64,000 nucleotides of DNA from contig CALHLC010000013.1 in assembly GCA_938034385.1 (NCBI GenBank), forward strand, positions 1 through 64,000, read 5' to 3'. Positions 52,095 through 61,187 of this stretch are shown in pieces. Positions within the stretch are counted from its first letter, which is position 1, and each line of letters starts with the position of its first letter. Below the pieces are notes generated by a model that did no database searches, was not told the origin of the DNA, and worked only from the letters and a program-made list of their open reading frames with translations. The translations under genes and the position numbers were made by a program. This stretch comes from an uncultured Bacteriovoracaceae bacterium (GTDB lineage Bacteria > Bdellovibrionota > Bacteriovoracia > Bacteriovoracales > Bacteriovoracaceae).

Positions 52095-52912
52095 CAACTA
52101 ATACAACGAGAAAAAATATGACAGCACAATTTGTAGCTAAGACTCAAGTGAATATCAATGAATGTATTGACTGGGTTAAGCAAGCCGGAATGATGGCGTT
52201 AGAGCATTATAAAAAACCAGAGATGAGTTTGAAAGGAACTCAAGATTATTTATCTCAAGCTGATAAACAGATAGAAAACTTTCTTAAAGATAAATTATCT
52301 CATTCCTATCCAGGACATTCTATCTTAGCTGAGGAATCAGGCGGGAGCCTTGGTGAGAGTGGATTTATTATTGATCCTTTAGATGGAACGGAGAATTTTC
52401 TCAGAAAAATTCCTATGTGGGGAATATGTTTGAGTTTCGTCGAACATAAAAAAGTTACTTGGGGAATAATTTTCAATCCCGTCACTGATGAATTATTTGT
52501 TGGACAGCGAGGTAAAGGTGCAACTTTAAATGGTGAGAGGTTAGAAGTTTCTTCGGTTGAGAGTTTAAGTGAGTGTTGTGTTTGTCTTGGTCATTCTTAT
52601 AGAACTGATAATACTCACTTACATAGAATTAAAGGAGAGCTTATAAAAAATAAGGTGAGTCTGCGATTAGGTGGAAGTGGTGCTATAGGACTAGCTTATG
52701 TAGCTGCGGGTAGGTATGACGCTTTCATTGAAGAGCATCTTCAAATTTGGGACTTTATCCATGCAAGTATAATGATCGAAGAAGCTGGTGGATTTTTCTA
52801 TCCATTTGATATTGATAAATCTGTTACTGGTGGAGGAGTTGGAGTTGGAATCAATAAGCAACTTAAAAGTCAGATATTAGAAATTTATGAAACAACTAAG
52901 GAAGTAGTATGA
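52091..52912 (+). CDS. inositol-monophosphatase-family phosphatase of the inositol cluster
   Basis: 273 aa. SQADKQIENFL, AEESGG, IIDPLDGTENFLRKIP and the late QIWDFIHASIMIEEAGG carry the metal-binding and catalytic residues of the family, complete. GTG at 52091 overlaps the previous stop; an ATG at 52118 is a possible alternative. Inside an inositol-catabolic cluster with a sugar-phosphate-type importer, a natural role is to free inositol from an imported inositol phosphate. A histidinol-phosphatase-like role cannot be excluded by sequence. It overlaps iolG by 4 bases. Confidence 0.85.
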   Translation: MTTNTTRKNMTAQFVAKTQVNINECIDWVKQAGMMALEHYKKPEMSLKGTQDYLSQADKQIENFLKDKLSHSYPGHSILAEESGGSLGESGFIIDPLDGTENFLRKIPMWGICLSFVEHKKVTWGIIFNPVTDELFVGQRGKGATLNGERLEVSSVESLSECCVCLGHSYRTDNTHLHRIKGELIKNKVSLRLGGSGAIGLAYVAAGRYDAFIEEHLQIWDFIHASIMIEEAGGFFYPFDIDKSVTGGGVGVGINKQLKSQILEIYETTKEVV

Positions 52913-53910
52913 AGATAGGTTTATTAGGGGCCGGGAGAATAGGGAGCTTACACGCTGATAATTTAGTTAAATTTATTGATGGAGCTGAGCTTGTTCATAT
53001 TTGTGATCCCTTTAAAGAAAACGCAGCTAAACTTGGACAATCTCTTGGAGTTTCAAAAGTATCATCTGAAGCTACGGAAGTTTTTAATGATTCAGATGTT
53101 CAAGCGATTATGATTTGTTCATCTACTGATACTCATAGCAATTTTATTAGAAAAGCTGCTCTTGCTGGTAAACATATCTTTTGTGAAAAACCAATAGACT
53201 TTGATCAAGAAAATATTAAAAAAACTTTAGAGATAGTCAGAGCTTCTGGAAAGACTTTGCAAATTGGATTTAACAGAAGGTTTGATAGAAACTTTGCTGG
53301 CTTGAGAGAAGAAATAGTCGCTGGGAAAATTGGTGCGACTCATAGTTTAAAAATTACAAGTCGTGATCCATCACCACCACCTGTTAGTTATATAAAAGTC
53401 TCCGGTGGTCTATTTAATGATATGACTATCCATGACTTTGATATGGCCAGATTTATTATGGGAGAAGATGTTGTTGAAGTTTTTGCAAAAGGTGCTCACC
53501 TTGTCAGTGATGAAATCAAACAAGCTGGTGACATAGATTCAGCAATGATTACTTTAAAATTTAAAAGTGGTGCTTTAGGTATCATCGATAATTCTAGACA
53601 AGCTCTTTATGGATATGATCAAAGAATAGAGGCATTTGGAGAAAAAGGATGTTTATTTGCCAGAAATGAAAAGCAAAACACTGTTGATTATTGGGGGGCA
53701 CAGTCACTTAATAGAAAGCCATTACCTTTTTTCTTTCTTGAAAGGTATAGAGAATCTTATATTAATGAGATGAATGAATTTTTAAGTTCACTTAGAGAAC
53801 AAAGAAGTCCAAGTGTTACAGGAGAGGATGGCTTAGAGGCGTGTCGATTAGCTATTGCTTGTAATTTATCAATGAAAGAAAATAGAGCTGTTTCAATGGA
53901 GCAGATTTGA
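52909..53910 (+). CDS. iolG: myo-inositol 2-dehydrogenase (Gfo/Idh/MocA family)
   Basis: NAD-dependent oxidation of myo-inositol to scyllo-inosose. The 333-aa protein has the Rossmann GLLGAGRIGSLHADN (3-17), FCEKPIDFD with the active Lys, GFNRRFDRNFAGLR, and NDMTIHDFDMARFIMGEDVVEV with the Asp/His catalytic pair. These match IolG closely, including the DPSPPPVSYIKVSGG segment. Length normal. ATGA overlap with the phosphatase and TTGA with iolB. Confidence 0.9.
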   Translation: MKIGLLGAGRIGSLHADNLVKFIDGAELVHICDPFKENAAKLGQSLGVSKVSSEATEVFNDSDVQAIMICSSTDTHSNFIRKAALAGKHIFCEKPIDFDQENIKKTLEIVRASGKTLQIGFNRRFDRNFAGLREEIVAGKIGATHSLKITSRDPSPPPVSYIKVSGGLFNDMTIHDFDMARFIMGEDVVEVFAKGAHLVSDEIKQAGDIDSAMITLKFKSGALGIIDNSRQALYGYDQRIEAFGEKGCLFARNEKQNTVDYWGAQSLNRKPLPFFFLERYRESYINEMNEFLSSLREQRSPSVTGEDGLEACRLAIACNLSMKENRAVSMEQI

Positions 53911-54719
53911 ATCCTTTAATTAAAAAAGATAGAGAAGGTTTTAAAAATGGCTATAACTCTATTACTAAAGAAGGTGATAGTGATTTAGATACGATGATTG
54001 ACTTTGGGATCTTTAAACAAAGCTCTGGAGATGATCATTATGAAACTCATCCTAAAGAGAGTGTTTGGCTTTTAATGAGTGGAAGTGCAGATATCGAATT
54101 TGGTGGGATGAAAAAAACAATTAAGCGAGATTCAATCTTTGATGAAGCTCCAATTGCATTTCATGTTTGTGGAGATACTTCTGTTAAACTTATTGCAAAA
54201 TCTGACTGTGAATGGGCCGTATCAAGAACAACGAATTCAAAGCAATTTGGACCGATGTTTTTTAATGAAGATAATTGTTCTCCTGAATTTCGTGGTAAAG
54301 GACTTGTTCAAGATACTTGTCTTAGAAACGTAAGATTAATTTTTGATAAAACAAATCGACCAGAATCAAATTTAGTTATAGGTGAAGTTATTAATTTAGC
54401 AGGTAGATGGTCATCTTATCCTCCTCATCATCATGAGCAACCTGAAATATATCATTATAGATTTACTGAACCTCAAGGTTATGGGCATGGTGAGCTTGGT
54501 GAAGATGTTTATAAAGTAAAGCATTTCGATACAATTAAAATTACTGGAAATGTAGATCACTCTCAATGTAGTGCACCTGGATATGGAATGTATTATTTGT
54601 GGGTTGTTAGACATATAGATGGAAATCCATATACAGGTTTTGAATTCACTGAGGATCATAAATGGACTTTGGATGAGAAAAATCAAGGATGGATCCCAAA
54701 AGACTTTGAAGGAATTTAA
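53907..54719 (+). CDS. iolB: 5-deoxy-glucuronate isomerase
   Basis: IolB turns 5-deoxy-glucuronate into 2-deoxy-5-keto-gluconate. The 270-aa bicupin protein has the metal site SSYPPHHHEQPEIYHYRF and a conserved second part with DTIKITGNVDHSQCSAPGYGMYYLWVVRH and GFEFTEDHKW, close to known IolB. The TTG start overlaps the iolG stop. The next gene starts on the last base of its stop. Confidence 0.93.
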   Translation: MNPLIKKDREGFKNGYNSITKEGDSDLDTMIDFGIFKQSSGDDHYETHPKESVWLLMSGSADIEFGGMKKTIKRDSIFDEAPIAFHVCGDTSVKLIAKSDCEWAVSRTTNSKQFGPMFFNEDNCSPEFRGKGLVQDTCLRNVRLIFDKTNRPESNLVIGEVINLAGRWSSYPPHHHEQPEIYHYRFTEPQGYGHGELGEDVYKVKHFDTIKITGNVDHSQCSAPGYGMYYLWVVRHIDGNPYTGFEFTEDHKWTLDEKNQGWIPKDFEGI

Positions 54720-56587
54720 TGCAAACAATTGAGCTGACTTGCGCCAGTGCTATTATTAAGTTTTTAAAAAATCAATATATAGAAATTGATGGAGTGCAGT
54801 CTCAGTTTGTCACAGGATTAATGGGGATTTTTGGTCACGGTAATGTTGCTGGTCTTGGCCAGGCAATAGCAGAAAACCCTGAAGGAGATTTTCCATTTTT
54901 CCAAGCCAAAAATGAACAGGCCATGGTCCATAGTGCTATTGCTTATTCAAAGAGTTTAAATCGATCAAAAATTTATGCTTGTACTACTTCAGTTGGTCCT
55001 GGTGCTACAAATATGATTACTGGAGCAGCTACAGCAACGACTAATAGAATACCTGTTTTATTATTACCTAGTGATATTTTTGCTAATAGAATCCCTAATC
55101 CTGTTTTACAACAATTAGAACATCCATTAAGTCATGATATTAGTGTGAATGATTGTTTTAAGGCCGTTTCTAAATTTTGGGACAGAATAAATCGACCAGA
55201 GCAAATTTTAACAAGTCTCCCAGAAGCAATGAGAGTTTTAATGAATGCTTCTGAAACGGGAGCTGTGACAATTTGTCTACCTGAAGATGTACAGGCGCAA
55301 AAGTACCAATACCCAATAAGCTTTTTTGAAAAAAGAGTATATATTCAAAGAAGAATGCCACCGACAAGTTTTGAAATACAAAACTTAAAAAAAATATTAA
55401 GTGAAGCACAATCTCCCTTGATTGTTGCTGGTGGGGGAGTTCATTACTCTAATGCAAGTAGTGAGCTTAAAGAGTTTTGTGAGAAATATAAAATTGGCTG
55501 TAGTTTCACTCAAGCAGGCACAGGTTGCCTTGAATCAAATCATGAATATGCATTAGGTTCTATCGGAACAACTGGAAACTTAGCAGCAAACTCTATTGCG
55601 GAAAATGCTGATTTAGTTCTAGGGTTTGGATGTAGATATTCTGACTTTACAACTGCTTCTAAAACTCAATTTAAAAACTTAGATGTTAAATTTGTAAATA
55701 TTAATATTAATGAGATGGATGCTAAAAAGCATGGTGGTTTTTCTATTCCTGCTGATCTAAAAGCAACACTTGCTATTATGAATTCTGATCAGAGTCGTCA
55801 TGAAACAAGTAGTGAGTATCAAGGGAAGATAAAATCTCTAAAAGAAGCGTGGTTAAACGAATATCAAGAGTTAACTCATCCACAAAAAAAAGCTGATGAT
55901 AAATGGCATCAAAGTGAATTGATTAGAGTGTTAAATGACTTCACAGATGAGAGCTCTACTATTGTCCATGCTGCTGGAGGCCTACCAGGTGATCTTCATA
56001 AATTATGGAGATCAAAAGATGCCAAAGATTATCATAGTGAGTACGCATATTCCTGTATGGGCTATGAAATAGCTGGCGCCTTAGGAGTTAAGTTAGCTAA
56101 CCCTGATAGGGAGGTTTACGCCGTTTTAGGTGACGGGTCTTATCTTATGCTTAATCATGAAATCGTTACAAGCATTCAAGAAAATAAAAAGATTACCATT
56201 ATTTTAGTGAATAACTTTGGTTATCAATGCATTCATAATCTTCAACGAGGTTGTGGAGGAAGAAGCTTTGGAAATGAATTTAGATATAGAAAAGTTGATA
56301 AAGAATTAGATGGTGAGAGATTAAGCGTAGACTTTGCTCAGAATGCACAAAGTTTAGGAGCAAAAGTTTTTAATGCTTTTAATGAGGGCGAGTTTTTGGA
56401 TGCTTTAAAAGCAGCAAAAAATGAAAAAGGAACTAGCCTTATTTATACAGAAGTTGAACCCTCAACACCTCTTAAAGGATATTCTTGGTGGGACGTTCCT
56501 ATTAGTGAGATCTCAAATGATCAAAAGGTTCAGAAAACGTATAAAGAATATATTGAACAGAAAAAAGAACAAAGGTTTTATTATTAA
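54719..56587 (+). CDS. iolD: 3D-(3,5/4)-trihydroxycyclohexane-1,2-dione hydrolase
   Basis: Thiamine-diphosphate enzyme that opens the ring of the inositol-derived dione. The 622-aa protein has the pyrimidine-binding domain (FQAKNEQAMVHSAIAYSKS with the activating Glu), CTTSVGPGATNMITGAATAT, a central domain with LIVAGGGVHYS, and the cofactor motif GDGSYLMLNHEIVTSIQENKKITIILVNN. RGCGGRSFGNEFR near the end matches IolD. The first 40 residues also fit IolD. Length normal. Confidence 0.95.
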   Translation: MQTIELTCASAIIKFLKNQYIEIDGVQSQFVTGLMGIFGHGNVAGLGQAIAENPEGDFPFFQAKNEQAMVHSAIAYSKSLNRSKIYACTTSVGPGATNMITGAATATTNRIPVLLLPSDIFANRIPNPVLQQLEHPLSHDISVNDCFKAVSKFWDRINRPEQILTSLPEAMRVLMNASETGAVTICLPEDVQAQKYQYPISFFEKRVYIQRRMPPTSFEIQNLKKILSEAQSPLIVAGGGVHYSNASSELKEFCEKYKIGCSFTQAGTGCLESNHEYALGSIGTTGNLAANSIAENADLVLGFGCRYSDFTTASKTQFKNLDVKFVNININEMDAKKHGGFSIPADLKATLAIMNSDQSRHETSSEYQGKIKSLKEAWLNEYQELTHPQKKADDKWHQSELIRVLNDFTDESSTIVHAAGGLPGDLHKLWRSKDAKDYHSEYAYSCMGYEIAGALGVKLANPDREVYAVLGDGSYLMLNHEIVTSIQENKKITIILVNNFGYQCIHNLQRGCGGRSFGNEFRYRKVDKELDGERLSVDFAQNAQSLGAKVFNAFNEGEFLDALKAAKNEKGTSLIYTEVEPSTPLKGYSWWDVPISEISNDQKVQKTYKEYIEQKKEQRFYY

Positions 56588-57462
56588 TGATTAAATTAGG
56601 AATACACCCGATTAATTGGTCTAACGATGATTTTCATGAACTTGGTGGGAATATCAGTCTTGAAACTTGTCTATCACAAATGCAAAAGGCAGGCTTTGAA
56701 GGAACAGAGTTAGGAAATAAATTTCCAAAAGATTCTAAAACTCTAAATTCAACTTTAAAAAATTACCAATTAGAATTAATTTCTGGTTGGCATAGTACAT
56801 TTGTCGTTTCTCAAAGTATTGAATCTCAAATTGAGTCTTTAGATAAACATATTAAATTTTTAAAACAGGCCGGCTCAAGTGTTGTGATCTTAGCTGAATG
56901 TACTCGTGCTATTCATGGAATACCTAGAGCTTCATTAGAATTTGGTGAATTTGATTGGTTGACAGTAACTGAATGGGAAAAACTTTATAGAGGTCTTGAT
57001 AGGTTAGCACGTTTTTCTCTAGATCAAGGAATGAAACCTGTTTATCACCATCATATGGGGACAGTGGTTCAAACAAAAACTCATGTTAGATCTTTAATGA
57101 ATAATACCAAACATCTTCAATTACTTTTAGATACAGGGCATTTCATGGTTGCAGGTTGTGATCCTCTTGAGATTTATGATGAATTTAAAGATAGAATTAC
57201 TCATATCCATACAAAAAATATAAGACCATCTGTTAGAGAGGTTGCGCTGAAGAATCACTGGGATTTTAAAACTTCAGTGAGTAGAGGGATTTTTACCGTT
57301 CCGGGTGATGGAGGAATGGATTATCTTCCTTTGTTTGAAAGATTAAGAAGAGATCAATACAAGGGCTGGTTAGTAGTTGAAGCGGAACAAGACCCAAAGA
57401 TAGCCAACCCATTAGAATATGCAAAAATTGCCAGAGAATATTTTTTTAGAAATCTACAATAA
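56587..57462 (+). CDS. iolE: inosose dehydratase
   Basis: IolE dehydrates scyllo-inosose to the dione used by IolD. The 291-aa TIM-barrel protein opens GIHPINWSNDDFHELGGNIS, a hallmark of IolE, and has GFEGTELGNKFP, VYHHHMGTVVQT, LLLDTGHFMVAG and THIHTKNIRPSV with the metal ligands, ending GWLVVEAEQDP. One-base overlap with iolD. Confidence 0.94.
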   Translation: MIKLGIHPINWSNDDFHELGGNISLETCLSQMQKAGFEGTELGNKFPKDSKTLNSTLKNYQLELISGWHSTFVVSQSIESQIESLDKHIKFLKQAGSSVVILAECTRAIHGIPRASLEFGEFDWLTVTEWEKLYRGLDRLARFSLDQGMKPVYHHHMGTVVQTKTHVRSLMNNTKHLQLLLDTGHFMVAGCDPLEIYDEFKDRITHIHTKNIRPSVREVALKNHWDFKTSVSRGIFTVPGDGGMDYLPLFERLRRDQYKGWLVVEAEQDPKIANPLEYAKIAREYFFRNLQ

Positions 57463-57465
57463 AGG

Positions 57466-58530
57466 ATGAGAATGAATTCGAAAATGATTGAAACAAATGA
57501 TGTTGGGACTCAGTGGTGGAATGATTCCTGTAATATCACGGAATTGGAAGAAGCCGTTTTAAAAGGGGCCAGTGGAGCAACATCAAATCCAGTAATTGTT
57601 TTTAATGCTGTTAAAAATGATGAAGCTAGATGGAAGAGTGTTTTACAAAAAATCATAGGTGATCATCCTCATCACACTGAAGATGAGATTGCTTGGAAGT
57701 TAGTTGAAACAGTTTGTACTCAAGCTTCAAAAGTATTACTTCCAGTTTTTGAAAAAACATCTGGTATGAAAGGTAGATTATCAGTTCAAGTTCATCCTAA
57801 ATATTATAAAAACTCAGCTCTGATGACTGAGCATGGAGTAAAGCTATCAAAGCTAGCTCCTAATATTGCAATTAAAGCTCCATCTACAGTAGATGGGATT
57901 CAAACTTTTGAAGACCTAACAGCACAAGGTGTTTGTGTGAATGCAACAGTTAGTTTTTCTCTCTCTCAAGTGATTGCTTCAGCTGAAGCGATTGAGCGAG
58001 GATTAGTTCGAGCAAAAGCTAGTGGAATAGATACTTCAAAATTAACTCCTTATATCACTATTATGGTTGGTCGTATTGATGATCAATTAAGAAAAGAGAT
58101 GGATGAGAAAAATATGGCACTTGATCCAAGCGTTACTCATTGGGGGGGGGTGAGTGTTTTCAAAAAAGCTTATAAGATTTTTAAAGAACGTGGTTATAAG
58201 GCAAGGCTTTTAAGTGCTGCTTATAGAAATCCTATGCAGTGGAGTGAGCTAAATGGAGAAGACGTATTAATGACTATCCCTTATAAATGGTGGAACCGTT
58301 TTGATAAGAGTGATTTTAAAGTAGAAAATAAAATCAACGAACCAGTTGATCCATCTATTTTAAATACTTTGAGTGAAAACTTTGAAGACTTTAGAAAAGT
58401 TTATGACGAAACTGGAATTAATGTGAGTGACATAGAAAGCTATGGTGCTTGTAAATATACGATTAATCAATTCTTGGGTGGATACGATCAACTTATACAA
58501 TATGTTAGAAAACATATGATTTATAATTAG
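57466..58530 (+). CDS. transaldolase-family protein of the inositol cluster
   Basis: 354-aa class I aldolase barrel. WWNDSCNITELEEAV holds the conserved Asp (20), followed by GASGATSNP (34-42), GRLSVQVHP (103-111), the Schiff-base Lys137 in IAIKAPST, VNATVSFS with Thr161, and VGRID with Arg203. In ordinary transaldolases the GRLSVQVHP position has Glu (E-V-D); here it is Gln108, the residue type used by fructose-6-phosphate aldolases (from memory). The position of TalB Phe178 is Met200. It sits between iolE and the importer, where IolC and IolJ are missing. Inference: it releases malonate semialdehyde from 2-deoxy-5-keto-gluconate. GGATGAG precedes the start; a later ATG at 57472 is possible. 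Confidence 0.85.
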   Translation: MRMNSKMIETNDVGTQWWNDSCNITELEEAVLKGASGATSNPVIVFNAVKNDEARWKSVLQKIIGDHPHHTEDEIAWKLVETVCTQASKVLLPVFEKTSGMKGRLSVQVHPKYYKNSALMTEHGVKLSKLAPNIAIKAPSTVDGIQTFEDLTAQGVCVNATVSFSLSQVIASAEAIERGLVRAKASGIDTSKLTPYITIMVGRIDDQLRKEMDEKNMALDPSVTHWGGVSVFKKAYKIFKERGYKARLLSAAYRNPMQWSELNGEDVLMTIPYKWWNRFDKSDFKVENKINEPVDPSILNTLSENFEDFRKVYDETGINVSDIESYGACKYTINQFLGGYDQLIQYVRKHMIYN

Positions 58531-58537
58531 GAGCAAT

Positions 58538-59515
58538 ATGAAATATCTATTAATTTTACTTTTCTTATTTTCGTGTTCGAAATCAAACGAAAACACTGTC
58601 AACATTTATAGTAGTGTTGATGCTAAAGAAACTGCTCACTATGTGAAGAAGTTTGAAAAAGATACTGGTATCAAAGTTAATTGGGTTAGAATGTCTACCG
58701 GAGAAACTCTTGCAAGACTATTAGCAGAGAAAAATTCTCCTCAAGTATCAGTTTGGTTTGGTGGGACTAGTCCAGAATTTATTACAGCTACTAAAAGAGG
58801 ACTTTTAGAAGCTTATAAACCAGCTGTTAGTTATGAGCTTGATTCAAATCAAAGAGACAAAGATTATCATTGGACTGGAATTTATTTTGGGGCGATTGGT
58901 TTTGCTACAAATGATAAATTAATTAAAGATTTAGGAGTAAGTGCTCCAAGGTCTTGGGATGATTTATTAAAACCAGAATTTAAAGGAAAAGTCTCTATGG
59001 CCTATCCATATACTTCTGGAACTGCTTACACTGTAGTGTCTTCAATTTTACAAATGATGGGGGAGCAGAAAGGTTGGGCCTTCATTAAAAATCTGAATTC
59101 TCAAATTCATCATTATAATAAGTCAGGTTCAGCAGCTGTTACTCAAGCTGGAATTGGTGAGATTGCAGTTGGGATTTCTTTTTCTCATGACATTTTAAAG
59201 AAAGGAAAAGGAGCAGGTTATCCTGTGACTTTAAGTTTTCCAAATGAAGGAACTGGTTTTGAAGTTGGAGCCATGGCCCTAGTGAAAAATGGACCTAATA
59301 ATGCTTTAGGGAAAAAATTCATAGATTATTTTGCTTCAACAAAAGGGCAATCTGAGTTTAATAATTACTATAGAGTAGCATTAAATCCCGGAATTATTCC
59401 AAGTGAAGGAATGATTAAAAGATCTGAAGTGAATTTAATTGATTTTGATGCATCAAAGGCGGCCAATGAGCAAGCAAGAGTTATTGAGCAATGGAAGACA
59501 ACAGTTACTAACTAA
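58538..59515 (+). CDS. ABC-importer substrate-binding lipoprotein, AfuA-like
   Basis: 325 aa with lipoprotein signal MKYLLILLFLFSC. The mature protein is a type II periplasmic binding protein of the family with FbpA and AfuA: VNIYSSVDAKE, YPYTSGTAYTVVSSILQMMG, KSGSAAVTQAGIGEIAVGISFSHD and FPNEGTGFEVGAMALVKNG. The Tyr-Tyr pair that binds iron in FbpA is replaced by the SFSHD stretch. HD and the Glu of NEGTG are where AfuA, as I recall, contacts sugar phosphates. So a phosphorylated sugar or polyol is a better guess than iron. GGAG lies before the ATG. It overlaps the permease gene. Confidence 0.85.
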   Translation: MKYLLILLFLFSCSKSNENTVNIYSSVDAKETAHYVKKFEKDTGIKVNWVRMSTGETLARLLAEKNSPQVSVWFGGTSPEFITATKRGLLEAYKPAVSYELDSNQRDKDYHWTGIYFGAIGFATNDKLIKDLGVSAPRSWDDLLKPEFKGKVSMAYPYTSGTAYTVVSSILQMMGEQKGWAFIKNLNSQIHHYNKSGSAAVTQAGIGEIAVGISFSHDILKKGKGAGYPVTLSFPNEGTGFEVGAMALVKNGPNNALGKKFIDYFASTKGQSEFNNYYRVALNPGIIPSEGMIKRSEVNLIDFDASKAANEQARVIEQWKTTVTN

Positions 59516-61175
59516 GTCTTTTAGCTCGAAAAAAATTATAGATGATAGAAGACCGCTCTACTTATTGGTGGGAGCGATCTTTATTTTATTATTCTTATTC
59601 ATTGTTTATCCTTTATTTAAAGTTTTTTGGATGAGTGTTTATGATGATGGATTTACTCTGAAAAACTATCTCAAGTTCTTTTCAAGCTCATTTAACTTAA
59701 AGCCTTTATGGAATACTCTCATGCTCGCATCATCAGTTGCGATGCTTGGGACTTTTATTGGGTATGTATTTGCTTATGTTGTAACTAGATCAAGGTTTGT
59801 TGGGAAAAGATTTATAAAAATGTTCGGAACATTTCCTATGATTTCTCCTCCTTTTGTAATTTCTCTAGCTGCAATTATTTTATTAGGTCAAAATGGAACT
59901 TTGACTAGAAATATAATTACTCCTATTTTTGGAGAAGGTTTTAGTATTTATGGATTCAAAGGATTACTTCTTGTTGAGACAATGAGCTATTTCCCGACGG
60001 CCTTCTTGATTTTTGTTGGAGTCTTCTCCGCAATTGATCCTGTTCTAGAAGATGCCGCTCATAATATGGGAGCAAGTCCTTCTAAAACTTTTAGAGAAGT
60101 TATTTTTCCCTTAACAAAGCCTGGGATTTATTCTTCTTTATTGCTTTTATTCATAGAATCAATTGCTGACTTTGGAAACCCACTTGTTTTATCAGGTGGA
60201 TTTAAAGTGTTATCGGTAGAAGCATATTTGAAAATTACAGGTGAGTTTGATCTTCCAATGGGAGCAACCATTTCTATGGTTTTATTGGTGCCAGCGATGA
60301 TCGCCTTTTTTGTTCAAAAGTATTATGTAGATAAAAAATCATTTGTAACTTTGACTGGGAAAAGCTCAACAACTAGTTTTTTCAAATCACACTCACTAAT
60401 AACTAATATTTTCTTAGGAAGTGTGATCTTTGTAACTATGTCTATGATTATTCTTTTTTATGGGGCAGTTGTTTGGGGATCTTTTGTAAAGGTTTGGGGA
60501 GCTGATCACACTTTTACTTTATCAAATTATTTTACAGGAGTAGAAGATTCTTGGAATTATATTAAAGATACATTCATTTTATCTGCTGTGGCTACACCTC
60601 TAACAGGTTTGATGGCCTTAGTGATATCCTATTTAATTGTTAGAAAAAAGTTTGTTGGTAAAAATATAATGGAGGTCACTTCCATGCTAAGCTTTGCTGT
60701 ACCAGGTACAGTAGTCGGTATTGGATATATTCTTGCTTTTAATGATTCACCTTTTTTACTAACTGGAACTAGTGCTATCATTATCATTTTATTTATTTTT
60801 AGAAATATGCCTGTTGGAATTCGATCAAGTATCGCTAGTCTAAAACAACTTGATCCTGCAATAGAGGAGGCTGCTATGAATTTAGGGGCCAATACTGTTA
60901 CTACATTAAAAGATATTACTGCACCTTTATTAGCACCAGCATTTTTTTCAGGTGTAGCCTATAGCTTTGTTCGTTGCTTAACTGCAATTTCAGCAATCAT
61001 TTTTGTCGTTTCAGGTTCTTGGAATTTATTAACCGTTTCATTATTAGGACAAGTTGAAAATGGTCATTTATCTGTAGCTTGTGCCATATGTGTTTTATTA
61101 ATTTTAACAGCAGGTAGTATTTTAGGAATTATGCAGTTTTTTATATATCGAAAAGGTATAAAACAAAGAGATTAG
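59466..61175 (+). CDS. ABC-importer fused permease (FbpB/AfuB type)
   Basis: 569 aa with about 12 membrane segments in two halves. Each half has its ATPase-contact motif: DPVLEDAAHNMGASPSKTF and DPAIEEAAMNLGANTVTTL (EAA loops), so this is the fused two-domain permease of this importer family. I start it at the ATG at 59466, with AAGG six bases upstream, inside the end of the binding-protein gene; an ATG at 59439 and a TTG at 59484 are alternatives. Works with the flanking binding protein and ATPase. Confidence 0.9.
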   Translation: MSKQELLSNGRQQLLTKSFSSKKIIDDRRPLYLLVGAIFILLFLFIVYPLFKVFWMSVYDDGFTLKNYLKFFSSSFNLKPLWNTLMLASSVAMLGTFIGYVFAYVVTRSRFVGKRFIKMFGTFPMISPPFVISLAAIILLGQNGTLTRNIITPIFGEGFSIYGFKGLLLVETMSYFPTAFLIFVGVFSAIDPVLEDAAHNMGASPSKTFREVIFPLTKPGIYSSLLLLFIESIADFGNPLVLSGGFKVLSVEAYLKITGEFDLPMGATISMVLLVPAMIAFFVQKYYVDKKSFVTLTGKSSTTSFFKSHSLITNIFLGSVIFVTMSMIILFYGAVVWGSFVKVWGADHTFTLSNYFTGVEDSWNYIKDTFILSAVATPLTGLMALVISYLIVRKKFVGKNIMEVTSMLSFAVPGTVVGIGYILAFNDSPFLLTGTSAIIIILFIFRNMPVGIRSSIASLKQLDPAIEEAAMNLGANTVTTLKDITAPLLAPAFFSGVAYSFVRCLTAISAIIFVVSGSWNLLTVSLLGQVENGHLSVACAICVLLILTAGSILGIMQFFIYRKGIKQRD

Positions 61176-61187
61176 AAAAGGAATTAT

